Shown here one piece after another: positions 60,301-64,000 of a stretch of 64,000 bases of DNA. The DNA is from Caprimulgus europaeus (lineage: Eukaryota; Chordata; Aves; Caprimulgiformes; Caprimulgidae). Position numbers and translations under genes: made by a program. The first letter of the stretch is position 1; every line of letters starts with the position of its first letter. The notes beneath the pieces are model-generated. The model had not been told where the DNA came from. It saw only the letters and a list, made by a program, of their open reading frames with translations, and did not search any database. The DNA lies in the NCBI GenBank assembly GCA_907165065.1, contig OU015523.1, forward strand, positions 19,240,834-19,304,833, read 5' to 3'.

Positions 60301-62103
60301 AGACTGAGTTATCTTCCACAAAAGTATTAACTTTATTTGCTAAGCTTTCTGAGATGAAGACCTCAAAGTAGTAAGGCTTTACACTGTCCCTTCAGCAGCT
60401 GAATGTTCTTTGTAAGGGAGAATGCATAACCAAAAGACTGCAAGCTCCATCTGCAAAGGATGTAATACCCCTTTTTCCCCTCAGGAAAAACATGCAGCCT
60501 TTTTATAATCTCCTGCGAGTCATCTGTAAAGAGAAGTAATTCAACCCTTGGGTGAAGAGGGTTAACCACTTCATGCTCATTTTCAATATTCATAATATGA
60601 ATTCTAATATTAATATAGAATGAATAATCCAGAACCATCAGATATAAAACTAGCAAGTGTCAGGCTGCCTTCTAAGGAAAAGGACATGGAGGAAAGAAGT
60701 ACCCCTTGGCCACTTTGGCCAACATATTATGGGGCTTGGTTTACTTTCTGTGCAAATGTGCGTTTTTTCTGCCTAGTTACTCATAAGTGAGACAAATATT
60801 TCTAATGTCTAACATTTCTGCTATTTATTTCTGTTCCTCAAAGAACAGGTATGTCCAACTGGACTCCAGGCTTCCTCTGCAAACTCTGAAATTATTCTCT
60901 GTATCCAGTGAGGGAGAAGAGCATTGAGAAATGTAATTCAGAAGGATTAGATCTGATTTACATGAGAAGACTTTCATTCAAATGCCTTAATGGAAACCTT
61001 GTATATTTATCAGATAAAGCCTGGTTTCACTGCAATCTGTTTTTCCATAATTTCTGGAAAAAAACAAAAAAAAAAAAAAGGAATGAGGCATTGTCCTTGA
61101 GAGCTAAGGAAAAAATTCCCCTAGTTCTGAAAAAACTCTTTATCCAGGGAAAACAAAATATATTCAGCAGTTTCTTCTAGTCAAAGAAAAAAATTTCTCT
61201 GGGCAAGAGATGGTCAATCTCTCATTTATACCATCTAGAGACAAGTCCTGGGAACTCTTCCTGATGGCTGACACTAAGTCCAGACACAGAACAAAGATGT
61301 TCTCTTTTGGAGGCCTAATTGTAAAGATTGATGTAAGGGAGCGAGGCCTTAATCTGCTTCTGTGTGCTATCACTTAACATGAAGGGACTACAAAATTTGG
61401 TATAATCAGAAAGGACGAATCCCAGTGCAGCATGTTAGATATCCTCCATTATTGTTCAGTTTAATAAACAGCAATTTTAGATTCGGCTAAGCACAAGTGC
61501 CTGCATCAGGAATTATAAGAAAATACAAACAGGAATGAAGTATTTTACAATGTAGGTGTCCATACCTGGTTGTGAAAGCAAGAAACATAAACAGTTATTT
61601 GATTCCCACAGTTTGTAGCTTACTCTTCATACCTGAGAAGTTTAATATCTTAGTGATTGTCAAAGGCATGAAACAAATTATTTAAGGTAAGGTTTTCTTG
61701 AGCTTAGGCTAATTTCGTCATTCTCTAACGTCTCCTCCCCCTTACAATTTGTAGATTATGATAAAATTTAATAATTTGAATTTGAGAGATGATTGGGCAA
61801 CTGAAATATTCTAATTATGCACAGAGCCTATAATGCACTTGTACTTATATATAATGATGTATCTGTGACTCTGTATACATACAAATATGCACTTTATAAA
61901 CAAAAACCTGTGTACTGCTTGATGTGTTTCGTCTAGCCTGCAAAACAAAGATTACTGATCATAGTTGAAAAGGTTACCTGGATCTGGGCTCTGTTTCCAG
62001 CTGTTATATTAGATATTGTCCAGCATGCTTCCTTTTTGATAGATTCTTTTGGGCTGCTTAGCAAGTGCAGTAAACTCTGTAGGGCTGAACAATTCAGAAT
62101 TAC
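45395..62103 (-). CDS. KPNA1: KPNA1 (importin subunit alpha-5), partial: last four coding exons
   Basis: Coding exons on the - strand: 61978-62103, 48648-48775, 47761-47939 and 45395-45582. They join in phase to 207 codons including the stop, the C-terminal part of a protein of about 538 aa. Importin alpha-5 binds classical nuclear localisation signals through armadillo repeats and imports cargo with importin beta. The segment covers about ARM repeats 7-10: VILNCSALQ..., then ACWTISNI and AAWAITNAT, the Trp/Asn pairs of the minor NLS groove, then ARM9 [17 protein letters not shown]. The acidic tail [10 protein letters not shown] follows ARM10, the region bound by the export factor CSE1L. The final residues [17 protein letters not shown] are diagnostic of KPNA1. 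It differs from human at only a few positions. Introns are 13.2 kb, 0.7 kb and 2.2 kb; upstream exons lie beyond the right edge. Confidence 0.96.
45950..46130 (-). mobile_element. CR1 LINE fragment, very degraded
   Basis: On the + strand, 'AGAATCACATAACTGCAAAT', 'ATAATCATCTAGCCCTGCCT', 'CAAAACTTCCAAGGATGGAG' and 'ACTCCATCAACTAATCTGTA' keep the order of an antisense CR1 3' end. Only about 180 bases remain. Confidence 0.55.
46210..46980 (+). mobile_element. CR1 LINE 3' part with an open 211-codon frame, 5'-truncated
   Basis: The + strand frame 46241-46876 encodes the C-terminal part of the CR1 ORF2 protein, after the reverse transcriptase catalytic core. It includes [59 protein letters not shown] and [14 protein letters not shown]. 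It is followed by the typical CR1 3' end, GGTTGGACTGGATGATCTTG, and a tail of ATTCTGTG/ATTCTATG octamers (to about 46972). The reverse transcriptase active-site motif (FADD) and the endonuclease are absent, so it cannot mobilise itself. The absence of stops and frameshifts over 211 codons indicates a relatively young insertion. It is antisense to KPNA1, in its last intron. Confidence 0.93.
50395..51000. repeat. G-rich low-complexity / degenerate repeat block
   Basis: Several loosely repeated motifs recur (GGCCAGCAACTGGAG, GGGCCAGCAACTGGTG, CAGTAGCTGGTGGGGCC, TGGCAATTGGAGCAGG), together with a run of 12 Gs at 50502-50513. GC content is well above the flanks. It may be the remains of an LTR or retroelement with internal repeats, but I could not assign a family. 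Confidence 0.55.
55250..56290 (-). mobile_element. CR1 LINE, about 1 kb 3' part with frameshifts
   Basis: On the - strand this runs from the reverse transcriptase core to the 3' octamer tail (+ strand CATAGAATCATAGAATCACC at 55256). It starts within the motif [20 protein letters not shown]; the catalytic FADDTKLG follows in a different frame, so at least one frameshift breaks the domain. A later segment matches the [20 protein letters not shown] block, again in pieces. It is dead and 5'-truncated, inserted in the large KPNA1 intron in the same sense as KPNA1. Confidence 0.93.
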
Positions 62104-64000
62104 CTGAATACAAAAGAAAGAAAAATAAAAACCACAAACCACTAGTTAGAGGAAATTTAGGATAAAGAATCACAAGCAAGGAATACAAAGTATTCAAAAT
62201 CTAAAAAGCATATCTCGTCAGATGATCCCAAAAAGTAAAAAAAACCCCAAAACCCAAACAAATCAAACAAACATAAACAAAACAAAAACCATCAAGAATA
62301 GCTGGAAATGAGGTAAAAGTAAAAGCAGGTTTGTGCTCTGAGGTTGTACAGAGAAGTTTTCAGGCAACTGTTTTGTATGTGGCTCACACATTCAGAAGTG
62401 CATCAACTGTCAAAGCTGCGCTTTTCCTTCTAACTATGTATTTTTATAGACATTCTGTACCACTCTTTAACATACACTACAATCCACAGGCAGGACTACC
62501 AAGCTATTCTACTTAAAGCAGTTCTCTAGAAATTTAGGAAAGCTTATGGTATGCTCCATATTTATGGGCGCAACAAAAAAGTTCAAACATTTTATTGAAT
62601 TAAAATCTAATATTTATGTGGTATTGAATAACCTGCATTACATGTGATTTAGTGATCCCTTGTGGTTTCATTTTTATTGAAACTATTAAATCACAAAACG
62701 CACCTCAATCACTCTTACAACTGATCTGCAAAACAAATGCCATTGAAAAAATACAAGAATGTCCATGCACTTTAACTAAAGAAAAAATATTGTAGCAATC
62801 AAAAAATCCTGTTAACCTCCTCCAGCACTAGTGATAAAATATTCAAAGTGTTGTGCTGCTGCTAACTCATCTTCACCTCTGATCTCATTGGCACAGAACT
62901 ACATAATTCCAAAGGACATATTTATAGAAACAAAAAAAATAAGCATCGAAAGAAGTCTCAAGATTAGGAGCTTGGATTTTAACTTTGGCATAATTTACAT
63001 GGAAGGAGTAATTTAACATAAGCTTTATGCATTTACACCTCACTGAAAACATCTTCCTTCAAACTCTTCACATTTTCTCAGATCTCTTAATTGCTACCAC
63101 TGCCTCCTGGATGTCCATTCCAGGTCTCCACTGCACACACCTCCCCATTCGCAGGTGCTACTTCTTCTTGGTCCCATTTCTGCCATCAGTTTTAGTAGAT
63201 CCAACAGCCCACCACAGCAAGCCTCTTTGAGCCTGTCACTTCAAACCAATTTGGTTGTGCATTTGTCAGACAGCTCGGCAGCACACAGGCATGCTTTTTA
63301 GTTTGTCAACTAGAGATGGAGGCCAAGAGTCCATAAAGTTTCAAGAACACTAGCTTACTCTGTACTTTTCTTCCTTATATTAGAGACTGAGCCTTATAAA
63401 AGGGGGTCAGAACACGCAAAGAAGCGGAGAAAAGATTTTAACATAAGGTACAACAGCAGAAGTCCATAAAGAAAACACCACCAGACAGTGGATCACAGGT
63501 AAGATGTGTATGCAAGGAATGGACTCTCTGCTCCCACAGATTTTAAAAACTAGTGGGACCTGCTGTCTCTTGCAAAATCTACCAAGGACCAGAATGACAA
63601 CCTAGTGCCTCTGAAGCACCAGGTTTCCTGGCTCCCAGTTTAAATCCAATATAGTGGTAGGAGTTGCTACCTCCTACAGATGCTCCTCCAAACGTGTGCC
63701 CAGACAGAGCTACATACCATCCACACACATATTTGGTATATTCATCATAGATTGTCAACAGCATCAAATGTGACAGGCCTTTGACAGCCCATCATTCAGC
63801 GTAAAATTCAGCCTAAGAGGCAGACTTGCTTTAAACAAACCAGAAAACAAAAAAAAACCTTGAAGAGTACTGCACAGCTATATACAAATCCCAGACACAG
63901 CTATATAAGAATCACCAGCAGTTCAGGACTGAACAGAAAAACTATGAAAAACACCACATGTTTTGAGGCAACTAGTGTCATCAGTCCTTCACTTTCAAAC
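62104..64000 (-). other. KPNA1 intron sequence at the right edge
   Basis: Upstream of the exon at 61978-62103 the next KPNA1 exon, which should end in a DDIQTQ-like sequence, is not found before the window ends. An A-rich patch lies at about 62230-62290. No other feature was recognised. Confidence 0.6.

Larger units (their letters stand above)
48776..61977 (-). other. Large KPNA1 intron (13.2 kb)
   Basis: Between the exon encoding ARM7 and the exon beginning TVIDAHIF. It is AT-rich, with a G-rich low-complexity block (50395-51000) and a CR1 copy of about 1 kb (55250-56290). I found no nested gene, tRNA or other exon. Short reading frames here have no recognisable domains. Confidence 0.7.

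Noticed and set aside
62104..64000. Further KPNA1 exon upstream
   Set aside because: No reading frame here resembles the expected preceding ARM repeat; the - strand frame at 63579-63767 does not match importin alpha.

Overview
This window is vertebrate nuclear DNA, most likely from a bird. The evidence is several copies of the avian CR1 LINE (one ends in the ATTCTATG-type 3' tail), an avian-type solo LTR, compact genes with GT-AG introns, and a gene order matching the human 3q21 block CSTA - MIX23(CCDC58) - FAM162A - KPNA1. The species cannot be fixed from sequence alone. All coding exons below were read by hand; splice sites and reading phases join exactly in every gene.

Layout. (1) 1-5.4 kb, + strand: the last two coding exons of a stefin (type 1 cystatin) that most resembles stefin B; its first exon is not visible and probably lies left of the window. 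(2) 7.4-12.4 kb, - strand: a complete three-exon stefin that most resembles stefin A, tail to tail with the first. (3) 19.1-28.8 kb, - strand: complete five-exon MIX23/CCDC58 (144 aa, mitochondrial). (4) 28.1-29.3 kb: a CpG island acting as a shared divergent promoter; the two start codons are about 345 bp apart. (5) 29.1-38.0 kb, + strand: complete five-exon FAM162A (151 aa, single membrane segment). (6) About 41-62.1 kb, - strand: the last four coding exons of KPNA1 (importin alpha-5; C-terminal 206 residues including the stop-proximal acidic region) with a long 3'UTR and a 13.2 kb intron. The upstream KPNA1 exons lie right of the window.

The rest is intronic or intergenic DNA. It carries CR1 fragments (about 1.27-1.87, 5.74-5.89, 24.72-24.99, 45.95-46.13, 46.21-46.98 and 55.25-56.29 kb), one solo LTR (14.5-15.2 kb) with an embedded (AG)31 tract, two minisatellites (18-bp and 36-bp units), a TA/CA-rich microsatellite in the KPNA1 3'UTR and a G-rich low-complexity block (50.4-51.0 kb).

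Functionally the locus groups two cytosolic inhibitors of papain-like cysteine proteases, two small mitochondrial proteins sharing one promoter, and a nuclear import receptor. I found no operon-like or defence-like system. The most interesting points are the stefin A-like/stefin B-like pair side by side, the repeat-rich divergent promoter, and the absence of a WDR5B-like gene between FAM162A and KPNA1.
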